Shown here piece by piece: positions 21,994 through 33,008 of a stretch of DNA of 60,000 bases. The stretch comes from Owenia fusiformis. Lineage: Eukaryota; Annelida; Polychaeta; Sabellida; Oweniidae. Every line of letters starts with the position of its first letter. Within the stretch, counting starts at the first letter, position 1. The stretch covers positions 16,457,759 to 16,517,758 of the forward strand of contig CAIIXF020000009.1 of the NCBI GenBank assembly GCA_903813345.2. The letters run 5' to 3'. The notes under the pieces were generated by a model. It saw only the letters and a program-made list of their open reading frames with translations. It searched no databases and had not been told where the DNA came from. The translations under genes were made by a program, and so were the position numbers.

Positions 21994-23912
21994 ATGGCTC
22001 ATATAATACTACACGTGTATCTTAGTATTATACTACTGCATTTCACTCATTGTATTGATCCAGTTTTGAACAACCAATTTGGTGTGTTCTTTAATCCCGT
22101 CAAGAAACTTGAAATGTCTGAATCAAAGTTTGATTATACTTTGGGATTCAAATGGCCATCACAGATACAAGAAAATTTGGCTCAAGACATTAATTGTGTG
22201 ACATATAGTAATATGTCTTCTTGGAACACTCGTTTACGTATCAATCCTTCTACAGCCTTATACACGCGTTCAAGAGCTAAAGCTATTATGGAACAGATGG
22301 ACTCCGATATACAGGGACTTGATCTTCGTATACAAAAGATGACCACGAACGTGCAACAGTCTCTTCCTAAATTGAACGATATTAGCAGTAAGCGAGCATT
22401 ATTAGAAGATGCTATGTCATTTTTATTCGGTGTAGCCACAACTGACAGTGTGAGAGTCTTAAGTGACCATATATTAACTTTGGAAAAGTCACAGAGAAAT
22501 ATAATTTCAAGTACCAACAATCTAAGACATGACATACTGGCTATTACAAATCTTACAAACAGTAGAGTGGACAATCTTGTTTCAGTAGTAAAACAGAATC
22601 AAGTAAAAGTGAAACAATATTTCGTGAATATTTCATCTACTCTTCTTGGTCTTCAAAAATGTTTTAATGCGGTCCTTATACACTCACAACTTGTGGAAAC
22701 TGTGATGATTACACTAATCGATGCAGTAAGAATACACAGTCAGCATTTGACGCTAATAGAAACGGGATATGCTGCCTTCTTAAGTGGCATTCAAACTGTT
22801 TTTGCTGGTCACCTCCCACAGCCACTCATTGAACCAGAAAAGCTTAGATGGATATTGGAAGGAGTGGACAGATCTTTACGTGAAGAGAGAGACAATTGGG
22901 AGATAACTCATAAAGATATATCATTCTACTACCGTGATGTCATTTGTTTCCCTGCTGCAACAAAGGAAGCTTTGTACATTCAGATTCACATCCCAATTCA
23001 CAAGGCGCAAAGTCCCCTGAGTTTATACTCAGTACATATCTTGCCAGTTGGACTGCATGGACGTTCAGTAACAAAAGTTATGAAATTACCTGATTATTTT
23101 GGTATAAGTGCTATGGCTGACCGATATATTGAAATGTCTTCAACAGCTGTTCTGGACTTTTAAGACCAAAACGATTAGATCTGGACACGTGTATTGCGCA
23201 AATATATCTTGGGAATCTAGTTGCAGCATCTGAAGCATGTACTATTAACGTAGCCTTGAACTATACAACTGATGAATTAGCTTATGTAGGACAATATGTG
23301 ATGATATCAAATGGCACTGGAACACTAAAAATGATTTGTAATGGAAGTGATCATCAATTATGTAACAATTTATCTTGCTTTGCGAAAATACCATGTGGAT
23401 GTTTAGTTATGTCATCAAATCAACAATTATTTGCTGACATATCTACCTGTGAAAAGGTCGCTATTATAGTACCACAAGTACAACCAAATGTACCTTTTCA
23501 TTTTCATTTTTCGGATGACAAAATTGCACCATATCTCAGAGTTGAAGATTTACATGATCTTGCACCTATGATATTGCCAGATGTACCAAATTTTACAGAT
23601 CCTGAAACAGGGGACAATCAATTTAGACAACGTTTGTTGGATGTAATTAAAAATCTAAAGGAGAGTAATTTGTGGATTCAAGAACCTTTCTATTCAAACG
23701 ATTTAAATTCATTGAACTCAACTTGGATTGATTTGGTGCAATTTATTATCCTTGTTATATTGTTAGTTATATCGGTTGCTTTTTTTGTACTTTATAAAAG
23801 TCAGCGTTCCATCATTCTAAAGCTCGGAAAGGTAATAGCCAAGTGTGCAAAGACAAAACAAGTTCAGTTAACAGATAATCCAATGATTGAGATGGCGGAA
23901 ACCACTCTTTAG
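21994..23912 (+). pseudogene. Envelope-like glycoprotein gene of the Gypsy element, frameshifted
   Basis: The first frame (21994-23163, 389 codons) starts with a hydrophobic signal peptide (residues ~3-18). Near residues 128-150 it has a basic site followed by a hydrophobic stretch ending FLFGVATTDSV. This arrangement resembles the cleavage site plus fusion-peptide region of baculovirus F-like and errantivirus envelope proteins. Long helical segments with N-glycosylation motifs follow. The second frame (about 23160-23912) is offset by a frameshift near 23160. It holds cysteine-rich sequence, more N-x-S/T sites and one strong C-terminal membrane segment (residues near IILVILLVISVAFFVLY, about 23745-23800) with a short basic tail. 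The order signal, cleavage, helices, membrane anchor fits a class I-like fusion protein. Assignment to the F-like family is by pattern only. Confidence 0.75.
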
Positions 23913-24001
23913 ACTCACTTTTTCGCAATTTTTGACCTATTTTTCAGTGATATTGTTATAAATATTAACAATTAATATAACAATTAAATTATACATTTCA
24001 G

Positions 24002-25267
24002 ATGGAATGGACTTGTCAAATCTGTTTAGAGGAGACTGGACTCTCCGAGATTTTTCATGAATTTTTAAAACTTTTCGATCATATGTCAGATTGTCATGAG
24101 AGTTTGCCGAATGGAAATTTAGTGAAAGACTGGCTATTTAACAGAGATTCATCATCATCCCATTCATCATACTCATCTCTGAACTCTCATATTAATCCAT
24201 CAGACATTATTACAATCGACCAAGCTTCAATTACATCAGATAATTCATCACTTCAGGATTCAGATTTGCATTGTTCATTCTGCAATATATCGTTTACTGA
24301 CATTGTCACAGGCTGGTATCGAAATATTTGTCCGCTGTGAAGGAGCATGCTATTTTTCATAAAAACACTAAGAATACTTCACGATTTATTTTTTAACTCA
24401 TATGTTTCGTTATACCATACAAAATTACTTACTCCATGCAATGGATATATCATTTGCGGGTAACTTTCACTTCTGTTTGAAGTCCAATTACGCCGGGAAG
24501 ACAAGCTATTGAAAATGGTGCTGGAGTATCATACTTCAAAATTTACCATTTCTTGTTTAACTTTCTAATGGCACGATATAGTGACACGATAATATTTACA
24601 CATGGTTTCAGCATAACTATGAAGGTATAAATGAGATGTTGATGTATTTGGTCTTTTTAATTCTTTTATAAAAAATAATGTTTAATTTTTTTGTCCGCTG
24701 TGACGGAGCAGTTGCAAATGTGAACTGTGAAAATGCTCCGTCACAGCGGACAAAAAATATTGATATTATTTTTTATAAAAAAATTAAAAAGACCCAATGC
24801 ATTAATATCTCATTAATGCATTCAGAGTTATGCTGAAAACATATGTTAATATTATCGTGTCACTATATCATGCCGTTTAAAAGTTAAAAAAGAAATGGTA
24901 CATTTTAGAGTTTGATACTCTGGCGCCGTTTTCAATAGATTTTACTCCTAGCGTTATTGGACTTCAAACAGAAGTGAAGGTTACACGCAAATGATATATC
25001 TATTACATGGAGTAAGTAATTATCTTTGATATAACGAAACATATGAGTTAAAAAATAAATCGTGAAGCATTCTTAGTGTTTTTATGAAAAATAGCATGCT
25101 CCGTCACAGCGGACAAATCTTTCGATACCAGCCTGTGATTGTCATACAGCGTTTACATATGTCAACTCACGATGATGATGATAGTAAGCTGTGTACTCTC
25201 TGTAACACTATCTTCCGAAACGAAAAAGACTTTGCTCGCCATTTTTATACTTTGGATTATCACCATT
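24002..25267 (+). pseudogene. Accessory ORF X: three zinc-finger motifs, split by a foldback element
   Basis: The ORF starts at an ATG at 24002, 90 bases after the env stop. Finger 1 is C-x2-C (CQIC) with a later HMSDCH. A serine-rich linker follows. Finger 2 begins CSFC near 24270 and is cut by the foldback element at 24307; its histidines (HMSTH) lie after 25137. Because the 5-base target duplication preserves phase, the two halves together match C-x2-C-x12-H-x3-H exactly. Finger 3 is CTLC...F...F..H, followed by a looser histidine end (25190-25264). The gene ends in TGA at 25267. Being compact, cysteine-rich and downstream of env, it looks like an accessory gene of the retroelement. A DNA- or RNA-binding role is inference. 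Confidence 0.65.
24307..25137. mobile_element. Foldback element with four copies of one end motif
   Basis: The outer ends CACAGGCTGGTATCGAAA and TTTCGATACCAGCCTGTG are inverted, and the flanks are ATTGT on both sides (24302-24306 and 25138-25142), a 5-base duplication. The motif TTGTCCGCTGTGACGGAGCA occurs four times: once at each outer end (one base changed at the left) and twice, in opposite orientation, at the centre (24691-24757). The arms, about 360 bases each, pair along their length. So the element looks like two head-to-head copies of a unit. No ORF is seen. The CACAG end and 5-base duplication recall Transib-type elements, but I cannot assign it. Confidence 0.85.
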
Positions 25268-25294
25268 GAAATTCATTTATAGAAACAGAAAATC

Positions 25295-25831
25295 ATGGGC
25301 GACAATTTAATACATATGATAAATCCTGATGACAGGACAAATCATGTGGGGCCATTCATTATTCCTGGAGTAATACACAGTTATCAAGACATGTCTCCTC
25401 TTTCTATTGACAATGATCTGTTCAAAATTGAGAATATGTTTGAAGATGCAATGGAAGTTGTAGAAATGAATGAATAGGAGGAGGATATTTTACAAAAAGC
25501 TTTGACTGAAGCTGGTTTGCCAATGGATTGGAATGATTTTTTAGATACTTTTGATTTTATGGATGATATGTTTCAGGGGGAAATTATGAGTTGTGAGTGG
25601 GAAGCAGCAATCATTGAGAATTTCGAGCACATGGCCTTGTCTGTCTGGTGTCATTTCTTCCGTTCCAAACCTGTGCACGAATGTGTCTATTGTCACATCT
25701 TATTTTTTGATGAGGATTTATATTTAGAACATATGTCTCATCATGTAGAAAATAGACGCCTTTGTGCTACATGTGGTACAAATTTTGCAACTAACAAACT
25801 TTAAGCGTTACATCTCATGAAACATTTTTAG
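25295..25831 (+). pseudogene. Accessory ORF Y: two C2H2 zinc fingers, two in-frame stops
   Basis: The frame starts at an ATG at 25295, 28 bases after ORF X ends, with acidic sequence. A TAG at 25475-25477 interrupts it, and the same frame goes on. Finger 1 (CVYC...F...Y..H-x3-H, about 25681-25743) fits C-x2-C-x12-H-x3-H with the expected aromatic and hydrophobic positions. Finger 2 begins CATC near 25770. A TAA at 25802-25804 falls at the hydrophobic position, and the histidine pair HLMKH follows in the same frame, again giving x12 and x3 spacing. The frame then ends with TAG at 25829-25831. The spacing kept across both stops shows that this was a real gene, inactivated by point changes. Confidence 0.65.
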
Positions 25832-25906
25832 GGAGTTGAGAGGTATGAGTGAAAAGAAATCTATGATTTAGTATTAGTTGTTACATTTTTTGCTGCACTG
25901 TTTACT

Positions 25907-27390
25907 ATACCATCGAACGAAGTTCGGAGGGATATAGGGAACGCCTCTGTCCGTCCGTACATACGTCCGTCCGTCCGTACATCCATCCGTCCGTCCATAC
26001 ATCCATCCTTCTGTCTGTCCGTTCGGGCAATAACTCAAATACCGTTGGCCCGATTTTGTTCATATTTTGTACACATATACCCAATGGAGGTAGAAGTTCT
26101 GCACGAAAACCGATTTTCAAAATGGCCGCTCATTTAAAAATGGTGGCCATTTTAGTGCAGATTTTACAGTAATTTAGGTACTGCATATAAAACTGTAATA
26201 GCAATATGTTTTAAATGTAAAAAAGTTATAAAGGACATTGATTAAGCGAAAAATGTAAATACAGAAGAAAGATATGGCAGCCATCTTGAAAAATGGCTGC
26301 CTTTGCACGTCTTTTTACGATTTTTGCTGTAACTTGAAAAGTAGTGGAGCGATTTTGTTCATATTTGGTATGTGAATACTTTAAGCATGGCACAATGTCT
26401 GATGACATTTTTGGTACTAGGCGGCCATATTGAAAAATGGCCGCCATTTTTACGTGTGTTATTTTACATTTTTTACTATAGCTCAAAAAGTAGTAGAGCG
26501 ATTTTGTTCATATTTCATATGTGAATACTATAAGCATGGCACACTTTGGGTAGTAGGTGGACATTTTTCAAAATGGCCGCCATTTTTACGTGTGTTATTT
26601 AACATTTTTTACTGTAAGTCAAAAAGTAGTGGAGCGATTTTGTTCATATTTGGTATGTGAATACTTTAAGCATGGCCCAATGTCTAATGACATTTTGGGT
26701 AGTAGGCGGCTATCTTGAAAAATGGCCGCCATTTTTACCTGTGTTATTTTACATTTTTACTATAACTCAAAAAGTAGTAGAGCCATTTTGTTCATATTTT
26801 AAATGTGAATACTATAAGCATGGCACGCTGTCTAATGACACTTTGGGTAGTAGGCAGACATTTTGAAAAATGGCCACCATTTTTACGTTTTTTACTATTA
26901 CTTGAAAAGTAATGGAGTGATTTTGTTCATATTTGATATGTGAATACTTATGAGCCTTGCACACTGTCTCATGACACTTCACGTAGTATGTGGCCATTTT
27001 AAAAAATGGCTGTCATTTTTACATTTTTTACTATAACTCAAAAATACATTTTTTATTATAATTCAAAAAGTAATAGAGCGATTTTGTTCATATTTGATAT
27101 GTGAATGGATTGCATACTGTCTTTTGACATTTTGGGTAGTAGGTGGCCATTTAAAAAATGGCCAGCATTTACATGTATGCGTGGGCAATTTTTAAAAATT
27201 TTATATGGGGCTACTTAAAAGCATATTACTTCTTCTGATGACACCTTGGCTAGTGAGCAGCCATTTTGAAAATGGTGGCCTTTCTTATGGGTGTTATTTT
27301 TCGATATTTGCTATATATTTTGTTTGTAAAATGCCAGCCATTTCTGTTCGATGGGATTCGCTACACTCTGGCGTTGCTGTTGTTCTGGTT
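25907..27390 (+). mobile_element. Dispersed element family B, copy 1
   Basis: The start is CCATCGAACGAAGTTCGGAG. A CGTCCGTCCG microsatellite (25945-26030) follows, then GGGCAATAACTCAAATACCG, then a tandem array of a ~135-150-base unit. The end is GGGATTCGCTACACTCTGGCGTTGCTGTTGTTCTGG. Each array unit has a palindrome of the type GGCGGCCATTTT-GAAAAATGGCCGCC and the phrase GATTTTGTTCATATTTGGTATGTGAATACTATAAGCATGGC. Copies lie at 40241, 43191 and 50675, all on the same strand. This copy is the most diverged. No protein is encoded; frames across the microsatellite are repeat translations. Confidence 0.85.
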
Positions 27391-27682
27391 GTATTTGGAT
27401 TCTTGTTTTCAAAATATTGACAAGTTATGAAATTGGAACAATATTTTCAAAATATTGTTTTTAGTCTTTTTAGTCTTCACTCAGTTTGTTATGTTATTTG
27501 TTATTATTTTGAACACTAGATACTCTAGATTCTTTTTCATAGATGTTTTGTCTGTGTAGATACAACAATGTCAAGTTATATTCATAAGCCTGATTTAGAT
27601 TATTTGGACACGTGCCTATTGGAATATTTTGACATAAAGTGTAAGGATATCTCAGATTGAAGGAGCAAAGCTCTTGTAAATA
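27391..27682. other. No gene seen; possible Gypsy LTR remnant
   Basis: AT-rich sequence between two mobile elements. It might continue the 3' end of the Gypsy element interrupted by family B, but I have no second LTR to compare. Confidence 0.3.
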
Positions 27683-28399
27683 CACTCCCCCCAGTTTTCT
27701 GCAAGTTAAAATGCTCAATTCTGCAAGTGAAATTAGTGAATTCTGCAAGAAGAAAGGGCTAATTCTGCAGAAATTCCGCGGATATTCGCGGCATTTTTTT
27801 GCGGTTATTATAAAAAAAATCAAGATTGGTTTAACAAGAACAGTATCATATATTCTAAAAACATGATTTGATAATCATATTCCTACATGTTAAACCCTGC
27901 CACAAACAAATTTGACCACTGAAAGTTCCATTTCCATGAAAATGCTGTAATTAATCAAATTTCACATTTTTCGAAACTTCAAACACGGAGGATCGGGCGC
28001 ATAATAGGAATCACGATATATGTAAATCAGGTTTTAAGTGTAATATCTCATTGGAGTTCGAAGTTTTCGATCAATAACTTAATAATATAAATAACTGTTA
28101 TTAATTTATGTCTTTGTTTAACTTACATTTAACTTAACATACATGCTGCCATCTAACGGCAGAAATCAAACGATGGCGTTTAGAATTTTCACTTCGCATA
28201 ATTTTGGTTATTTCTGCAAGGGATTTGACTGAAAACATGTCAAATTGTTACAGGTAAGACTGACTTTTTAAACTTTTGGAAAATATATGGATTCTGCGGA
28301 AAATTCCGCGGAAATTGACCAAAATAGTTGATTCTGCAATTCCGCGGGCAGAGGCAAATTCCGTCCTCGCTCTGCAAACACGGAATCCTGGGGGCAGTG
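27683..28399. mobile_element. Inverted-repeat DNA element with TTCTGCA subterminal repeats
   Basis: The ends are CACTCCCCCCAG (27683) and CTGGGGGCAGTG (to 28399). The flanks are TAAATA on both sides (27677-27682 and 28400-28405), a 6-base duplication. TTCTGCA, CCGCGGA and related words recur just inside both ends, as in elements with many transposase binding sites. No ORF is present. Superfamily unassigned. Confidence 0.75.
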
Positions 28400-28405
28400 T
28401 AAATA

Positions 28406-29477
28406 CATTATAGTGTATGAATTTATTATATATTTTATATCTTTATAGTGGATTATAATTTTGTACCGACAATTTGTATTACATTATATTTGTAATGGTC
28501 TATTATCAGTGATCTCCCCAGCATTAAAATAAGTGCTGTAGTGCCCACCTGGGGTCCATTTGCGCCCATTGGGGATTGGAGAAATCATGCCAAATGGGCA
28601 TATTTTTACAGATTTTTGTCTGCATTGTGAAATGAGAATTTTTATACACAGTTAAGCAAAAAATACTGTGGAGAATACTGATTTAATATATTATATAACT
28701 AGGATGATGATAATGACGATGATGATGACTTAACAAGGTGATAACAAAATGCGGATGACTGAACAAGTATCAAATTATGAGACACTGTCTTGTATTTGAG
28801 TGAATACAAACTTAGTTCATAAACATATAAATATGAAGTGAAGTCAAGCCAACTGATAAGTTCAGCACGACATCTTTCATTTAAAATCTTATCAAATGTA
28901 CGTATAAGTCATCATCGAAATACCTTTAACTATAAAGTACATAGTTTCAATATTGTATTATATTGAAAGTGGTTACAAATGAGGAATTTCGTATAGAATT
29001 ATATACTATATATATTCATAAGATATGTAATATTATACATGATCTTATCTAAATATTCATGATATTGGTATTCCTATATCAAAATAAGAATACTATGATC
29101 ATTATGAAGGTCACTCTCACTCTTATGAAATGGATTGATTATTCAGTTATTGAATGATGAGATTTGTATATTTTATCTAACGTGATAATACTATGTTAAT
29201 AATGAACTGGTATTAGAGAGATTTCCTCATGAATTTGAAGCATAACTTATGATTATGCGCATAGCTATGAATGCAAAAATATGATCTTATACATATAAAA
29301 AGTATATTTCATGAATCAATGGTTTATAACTTATAATCATGGGTGATTTATAAGTATGCTATAAATGCATTCTGAAATCTCTCTAATGATGATATTTTAT
29401 TATTCTGAAAGTCATATATTTTGCTGAGCTTATGAATTGCTTTTGTACACCGTTTGGATGGATCAACACACTCTGTG
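28406..29477. other. No gene seen
   Basis: Very AT-rich sequence with ATATA-type low complexity and a GATGATGAT run near 28700. I find no exon or inverted repeat. Confidence 0.45.
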
Positions 29478-29640
29478 CACAGTCAGCACTATCAATGGTA
29501 TACTTTACCTTTAGTAATAGAAGAGAGAAGTTCAAAAGCTGTTTGTCACGATATTTACCGATCCATCCACTCTCTCCAATACGCATGCGCAGCCCGATGT
29601 AAAAAATAAGGCAGTGACTGGAGAGCCTAAAATTTTAGGC
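29478..29640 (-). repeat. Dispersed repeat family D, copy 2 (partial)
   Basis: The reverse complement reads TTTTAGGCTCTCCAGTCACTGCCTTATT and ends CTATTACTAAAG|GTAAAG, followed by ACCATTGATAGTGCTGACT. It is the only copy in the window in which the sequence after GGTA is uninterrupted, and so shows the target of the LINE insertion in copy 1. Confidence 0.7.
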
Positions 29641-29744
29641 TCTTTAGCATTTTGGTAACCCATTTGGCTAAAGAGCCTTACATTTTAAGGTTCTTTGGCA
29701 TTTCGGCTAGAAAGCCTTAAATAGGGTCTTTAGCATTTTGATTG

Positions 29745-30235
29745 CCAATTTTGCTAGAGAGCCAGCCTTAAAGGAATTCTAAGTGACGGAAATGACAAAA
29801 TATTGCTTCTGCGACGAGATCAAACGATTTTGACATATTTTTACTCAACCTGTTTTGTAATTTAACAATCAACACAAATTAACATACTATATTTAAGCAG
29901 ATACCGGAGATATTCATAAAAATATATTTTTTGATCGATAAACTCACCGATTATTAAACCGGAAGTGTCTTCTCTGAGGTCCGCGAAGAAAACGAAGAAG
30001 GAAACATACAACGATTTTATTCATTTCACTTTTGCAGTGGATTTGATTTTAAATGCTTCTAAATGATCCTTGAATGCTTACTTTGACTTCCTATAAGAAC
30101 TGTTTTGACTTCCCCACTTCATAAAAAGAACATTATCACTTTTTACTCGACTCGTAAATTTACTTCCGGTCTACCGAAAAAAAGTTCTTAGAACCTTTTC
30201 AATCCTCAGTCTAAATTTGGCTTTTTAAAGGTTCA
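29745..30235 (+). repeat. Dispersed repeat family E, copy 1
   Basis: Matches 34575-35030 in direct orientation. Shared phrases are ACGAGATCAAAC, ACCGGAA, TTTAAATGCTTCTAAATGATC, GTTTTGACTTCCCC and CAATCCTCAGTCT. The second copy lies inside an inverted-repeat element (34377-35705), so this may be the core of a relative without its ends. Confidence 0.7.
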
Positions 30236-30811
30236 GTAACCTTCGTGGTGCGGCAACTTGGAGCAGTCATATACTTGTTCAATTTTACTAATCAGTAAAG
30301 ATTTTGATGTTTAGAATAGGCCCTTGGGAGAATGGTGTTGAGGTCACATTTAGTGATGCCCAATTGGAGGCTAGCCTAAAAAAACGTTGATACAAATGAA
30401 GGACTTTTGAAGGGGAAGTTTTTGCAAAAAATTGAAAAAATATTTTGTGCCTCTTGTCATTTGAAAATCCTAAAAATCGGCATGGGAATCTAATAGGCAA
30501 TAGATTTGGAAGTGTATTCTCTGATGTCCCCGGGCTGATGTCCCTACATTCCCGATTAACTGCATCATGATGTGCTGTATCTAGAATTCAACAAGATCAT
30601 TTTCTTCATCCCAAAGTCTCCTTCATACTTTTTGCCACTTTCAAATGGGATTCCCCGTATTCTGTAAGCTTGTGAATATAGTAAAGCCAATACAAGTGGT
30701 TAATTTCATTAAACATGGATGGTTGAGCGTTGGAGCGAGCCCATGAATTTTTAAAAAATTGTGTACATAATATCCGGACCTCAGAGAACAAACTTCATAA
30801 TGAAAAAAATT
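30236..30811. other. No gene seen
   Basis: No recognisable ORF or repeat unit. A short frame at 30288-30500 on the minus strand has no family features. Confidence 0.4.
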
Positions 30812-30886
30812 GTACCAACATGGAATCGAACCTGCGCCGTGGGAGTATTAGGCGAACGCCATAACCACAAAACTAGAGTGTGTTTT
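30812..30886 (-). mobile_element. tRNA-derived SINE head or tRNA pseudogene
   Basis: On the minus strand the text reads GTTTTGTGGTTATGGCGTTCG (like a pol III A box and D arm), then, after a TCCCACGGCGC stretch, GGTTCGATTCC, which matches the B box exactly. No clean acceptor stem or CCA end is present and the anticodon arm does not pair well, so I read it as a tRNA-like SINE head or pseudogene and not a working tRNA. Confidence 0.5.
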
Positions 30887-30961
30887 CTTTTTGTAAAATC
30901 TATATTTCAATAATAAAACATATGTAAATAATATAATTATACATAGACCCAGTAACATTGT

Positions 30962-31450
30962 TTAATTTCTGTACAGTTTTTCATTTTCAAAATATGCATG
31001 TATACTTCCAGTTTTGTCTCTATTGAAAATTTGTATTTCCCTCCTGGTTATTAAAACTTCTTTATAATTCTTATACTTATTTATTCCTATAATTTGTTCA
31101 AAAGTGATATTATCAAAAAATTCCATATATCCCTTATTTTTGTACACTCATAAAAATTATGTTTAACATTGTCAATTACATTACAATTTTAAAAAGAAAT
31201 ATCTCTAATTCTAAAACCATTTAAAATCTCATTACATGGATATACGTTGTGTAATGTTTTCCAATGAATAATTAAGAGTTTGGTATCTACTTTGCACTTA
31301 AATGCTCTAATCCAAGTTGCACATGAAATATCCTTACCATTATACTGTAGAAACAATTTTCTTTTATCTGTACATATAATCCAAAATCTGATGCTTCATA
31401 ACATATTATCTCTATACCATTTAAATATACTAGAGTGGCTTGTACATACA
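30962..31450 (-). pseudogene. LINE ORF2 C-terminal remnant
   Basis: The minus-strand text has WIRAFKCKVDTKLLIIHWKTL and then HNVYPCNEIL, a NCNVIDNVKHNFYECTKI knuckle (near 31150-31200), and IRDIWNFL. This is the layout of the zinc-knuckle tail of L1-like ORF2 proteins. Stops and a frameshift split it, and the last part continues to a stop at 30962. No RT domain remains. The remnant sits between two inverted family D pieces. Confidence 0.7.
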
Positions 31451-31484
31451 TTACCTTTAAGGCTCTTTGGCCGAAGTGCTTAAG

Positions 31485-31808
31485 AACCTTAAAATGTAGG
31501 CTCTCCAGTCACTGCCTTATTTTTAACATCGCTGCACATGCGTATTGGAGGGAGTGGAGGGATCGAGTGTGAGTTTGGACCAACTTTTGCAAGTTTGACC
31601 AGGAAATCACCTTTCATTTGGTATGTTAGTAACTTTTTTGATCGTATTGGTATGTAAGAATCATATATATGTCGAAATATAAGCATAAATGTCACAGTTT
31701 GAAGGATAAATGTCAGATTATTTACCGGAAGTGTTTATATTTCCAAAGAGCTTTCGGACTTTTCTCTTCTATTACTAAAGGTAGATTGATGGTGATGACT
31801 TTGACTCT
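31485..31808 (+). repeat. Dispersed repeat family D, copy 3
   Basis: Closely matches 2512-2815 in the same orientation, including TATTGGAGGGAGTGGAGGGATC and the CTATTACTAAAG|GTAG end. It continues as ATTGATGGTGATGACTTTGAC, related to the tail seen in copy 2. A LINE fragment follows at once. Confidence 0.75.
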
Positions 31809-32580
31809 GTGCTATACAGTAAACTAGACAGTTTCAAAACAATTTACTACTCATTGATACACTCTCAATTAAATTATTGCAACATAATCTGGGGTAACAC
31901 ATTTAAATCATTTTATGATCGTCTACATAAACTGCAGAAACAATTCTTAAGGCTAGCTTTAAATAAGGATAGACTTTCTCACTCCGCTCCCCTATTTAAA
32001 GATCTTAGAATATTAAATATTTTTGATGTCAACAGATATTGTACTGGTCAGTTCATGTACAAAATCTTTAATAAGCACCCCAGTCTTCCAAAAAATCTAT
32101 TTCAAGACTTGTTTGATATCAACATTAATATTCATCACCATTACACAAGACAATTCAATTATTTTCATATCCCTAAATGCTCTAAACTTTCCCTTCGCTA
32201 TCTGGGTCCTAATCTTTTGAATGCTCTACCACATGATATTAAAAAATGCTCCACTCTAAATATTTTCAAATCTTCATATAAAAAACTACTCATCTATCGA
32301 TAATGTATAATACCAATATCATACTATACTGTTAATTTTATACTGGTACCCGATTTTTGTAACATTTTTACATTGTACATCCTTAGATTAATTGTTAATA
32401 CCATTTTTATATACCTACATGTAACATAATATAAGTGTTTTCTTTTATATGTAGTCTAGTTGTCATTTTAATGATTTCTGTTAAACCGCAACATATACCC
32501 ACTAGGGTGTCTAGCGGCTTGTTTTTATAGTGTATATTATATAAGAATTATGAAATAAATAATTGAATTGAATTGAATTG
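31809..32580 (+). mobile_element. 5'-truncated LINE with (AATTG)n tail
   Basis: A 164-codon open frame (to 32303) matches the ORF2 C-terminal region: IYYSLIHSQLNYCNIIWGNT, then LHKLQKQFLRLALN, HHHYTRQFNYFHIP and a GPNLLNALP-KFKS-type end. The 3' untranslated region runs to an AATTG microsatellite (32556-32580), a tail style common in CR1-like elements. The open C-terminus and neat tail suggest a fairly young insertion. RT and endonuclease are missing through 5' truncation. It is related to, but distinct from, the LINEs at 15857 and 49640. Confidence 0.85.
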
Positions 32581-33008
32581 AGTACCGAATGGATGAGTTT
32601 GTATTTGTTCAGATTTTGAATAATGCTATTTTTGTTCCATATTTTTGTAAACGGACATGCATGTATTATGATTATCTATACTTAAGAATGCTGAGACTGC
32701 TCAAGTTGTTAGATAATCATTGGCAGTATAATAATGAGATTTGTTTGGTATTTTGAGTAGTATTACTACTTTACTCAGATACATGTCAGCATCAAATTTT
32801 TACCGTTTTTAAGATATTTGACGTCAAAAAACAGTAAAAATAAGATATTTTTCAACTTGCTTCAATTTGACCAAATTTTTTTTGAAAATCATTTACAAGT
32901 TACCGGGAGTTCAAATCTGACATTAGTTTTAGGATTTGACCTTTACTTGACCTTCAGTGCCCTTTGAAAGGTCAAAAAAGTTGATTTTTCAAATTGATTT
33001 TTGGATGT

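Larger units (their letters stand above)
15766..25905 (+). mobile_element. 5'-truncated Gypsy-class element with env and two zinc-finger ORFs
   Basis: In order it contains part of RNase H, the integrase zinc domain, the integrase core and C-terminus, a 52-codon ORF, an envelope-like gene with a C-terminal membrane segment, and two ORFs with C2H2 fingers. The 5' LTR, gag, protease, RT and the first part of RNase H are absent. Three later insertions interrupt it: a LINE at 15857-18729, a hAT-like element at 19621-20849 and a foldback element at 24307-25137. Multiple stops show that the copy is dead. I could not define a 3' LTR. A purine-rich stretch near 25833-25860 could be the polypurine tract, and a family B repeat begins at 25907. 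Confidence 0.85.

Noticed and set aside
22182-22574. 130-codon minus-strand ORF opposite env
   Set aside because: A shadow of the env frame; no motif and no upstream signal.
25833-25905. 3' LTR of the Gypsy/env element
   Set aside because: A purine-rich tract followed by TGTTACATT could be the PPT and LTR start, but without a 5' LTR copy the claim cannot be supported.
30812-30886. Functional tRNA gene
   Set aside because: A and B boxes are present, but the acceptor stem and anticodon stem do not pair; a SINE head or pseudogene is more likely.
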